Shown here piece by piece: positions 12,318 through 12,988 of a stretch of 12,988 bases of DNA. The stretch is from Candidatus Pacearchaeota archaeon (GTDB lineage: Archaea > Nanoarchaeota > Nanoarchaeia > Pacearchaeales > GW2011-AR1): the NCBI GenBank assembly GCA_002690445.1, contig NZER01000418.1, positions 1 to 12,988 of the forward strand, written 5' to 3'. Made by a program: the position numbers and the translations under genes. The notes beneath the pieces were generated by a model. The model was not told the origin of the DNA. It saw only the letters and a list, made by a program, of their open reading frames with translations, and did not search any database. The stretch's first letter is position 1, and the number at the start of each line of letters is the position of its first letter.

Positions 12318-12988
12318 GAAAAACTTATCAAGGAAATCAATATCAAGATTAACCTTTTTGATATTTTTCTTATTCCAACCAGGAATCTTCTCACCCTTTT
12401 CAGCCACATAGTAGCTATCCCAACCACCCGTCTTATTAACATACAGTTCGAGATTGTCTCTCTCCTCCGAACTAAGTCCCCGAAGATATGAAAGCCTACC
12501 CCACAACGTATTACTTTTGTCATCACCCCTAAATCCGGATTTTTCTTTAAGGGCAGAGATTTCATTAGCAACTTTATCGCGGTCAGCCTCATATTCTTTG
12601 GTGTAAATCATACTCTCTACATCCGCGGAGCTCATTCCAGCATTAACTCCTGCGGAATTAATGTTGGACAATGACCTTTCAACCTCATCGTTCAAGGCAA
12701 TATATCGCGGATTATTTAATGGACGTTTTCCCTTCTTCAGAAGCTTCACTTCAAGATCATTGCTTTTCTGCTTCGTTTTTCGATACTGATCAGAAAGTGT
12801 GTTTAGTTCAGTGAGAGTTTTAGCATCAATCTGAGCAGGCGGAGCAGCAGTAGCAGGCGGAGCAGCAGTAGCAGTAGCAGGCGGAGCAGCAGTAGCAGGC
12901 GGAGCAGCAGTAGCAGTAGCAGGCGGAGCAGCAGTAGCAGTAGCAGGCGGAGCAGCAGTAGCAGTAGCAGGCGGAGCAGCAGTAGCAG
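12309..12988 (-). CDS. C-terminal part of an unrecognised protein with an Ala/Thr/Pro repeat linker, 5' end cut by the window edge
   Basis: The frame is open from the right edge to a TAG at 12311-12309, giving 225 complete codons of an incomplete protein. The GTG at 12749 is an internal Val codon, not a credible start: the same frame continues upstream with sensible coding sequence (QIDAKTLTELNTLSDQYRK) into the repeat. From the N-side the visible protein is a low-complexity linker of ATAAPP and ATATAAPP units. A charged helical domain of about 175 residues follows, rich in Lys, Asp, Glu and Asn, with an aromatic end (NLDIDFLDKFFGP). No family is recognised. The missing N-terminal domain probably decides its function. 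Linkers of this kind commonly tether a terminal domain to a virion core. The stop lies three bases before the next ATG. The domain-coding part looks AT-richer than the rest; two 60-base lines (12541-12600 and 12661-12720) count to 37-38% G+C. Confidence 0.85.
   Translation of the reverse strand, partial: ATAAPPATATAAPPATATAAPPATATAAPPATAAPPATATAAPPATAAPPAQIDAKTLTELNTLSDQYRKTKQKSNDLEVKLLKKGKRPLNNPRYIALNDEVERSLSNINSAGVNAGMSSADVESMIYTKEYEADRDKVANEISALKEKSGFRGDDKSNTLWGRLSYLRGLSSEERDNLELYVNKTGGWDSYYVAEKGEKIPGWNKKNIKKVNLDIDFLDKFFGP
12837..12988 (-). repeat. In-frame 18/24-base tandem repeat coding ATAAPP / ATATAAPP
   Basis: On the plus strand, units of 18 bases (AGGCGGAGCAGCAGTAGC) alternate with 24-base units that add one AGTAGC. 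Their order from 12837 is 18, 24, 18, 24, 24, 24, then at least 20 bases running off the edge. Every copy is identical at the base level, including synonymous positions, which points to recent expansion by slippage or recombination. Both unit lengths are multiples of three, so copy changes alter only linker length. The true array length is unknown because it crosses the window edge. Confidence 0.95.

Noticed and set aside
12837..12988. CRISPR-like repetitive array
   Set aside because: There are no unique spacers. The units abut directly, are 18 or 24 bases, and code a continuous peptide.

Overview
The window looks like a stretch of the late (virion) region of a tailed double-stranded DNA bacteriophage, or of a prophage or metagenomic relative. 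All nine coding regions lie on the minus strand, spaced 3-74 bases apart and not overlapping. Eight of the nine starts are inside the window, and seven of those carry a recognisable Shine-Dalgarno sequence. TAA, TAG and TGA all end genes, so the standard bacterial/phage code applies. I see no tRNA, no CRISPR array, no transposase or integrase and no host-like metabolic gene. No genus or host can be named from the sequence alone.

In transcription order (right to left) the layout is as follows. (1) A gene truncated by the right edge, whose visible part begins with an in-frame Ala/Thr/Pro tandem-repeat linker and ends in a charged helical domain. (2) A 186-aa beta-rich protein resembling a small fibre or appendage protein. 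(3) A 633-aa charged, mostly helical protein. (4) A 303-aa protein with one hydrophobic segment and a short C-terminal coiled coil. (5) A giant 2366-aa protein (about 260 kDa by length) that dominates the window. (6-8) Small beta-rich proteins of 128, 143 and 207 aa. (9) A further small beta-rich protein cut by the left edge. No stretch of 300 bases lacks a gene; the longest gap is 74 bases.

The likely logic is a virion assembly operon. The block of 633-, 303- and 2366-aa proteins has the look of a podovirus-type internal (ejection) protein cassette. The C-terminal third of the giant protein carries a motif (FDYADL, then FYSYMRKN) that I recall from very large phage 'polyvalent'/virion proteins. 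The small beta proteins flanking it look like decoration, fibre or appendage proteins. Three of them (186, 128 and 207 aa) appear to share one C-terminal beta module ending in an aromatic 'DGTxW'-type strand. These functional statements are inferences from protein character, order and remembered motifs; no catalytic site could be assigned to any gene.

The most notable points are the unassigned giant virion-type protein, the reuse of one beta module on both sides of it, the exactly repeated and probably length-variable Ala/Thr/Pro linker at the right edge, and two places where a TAG stop codon is part of the next gene's TAGGGG ribosome binding site.
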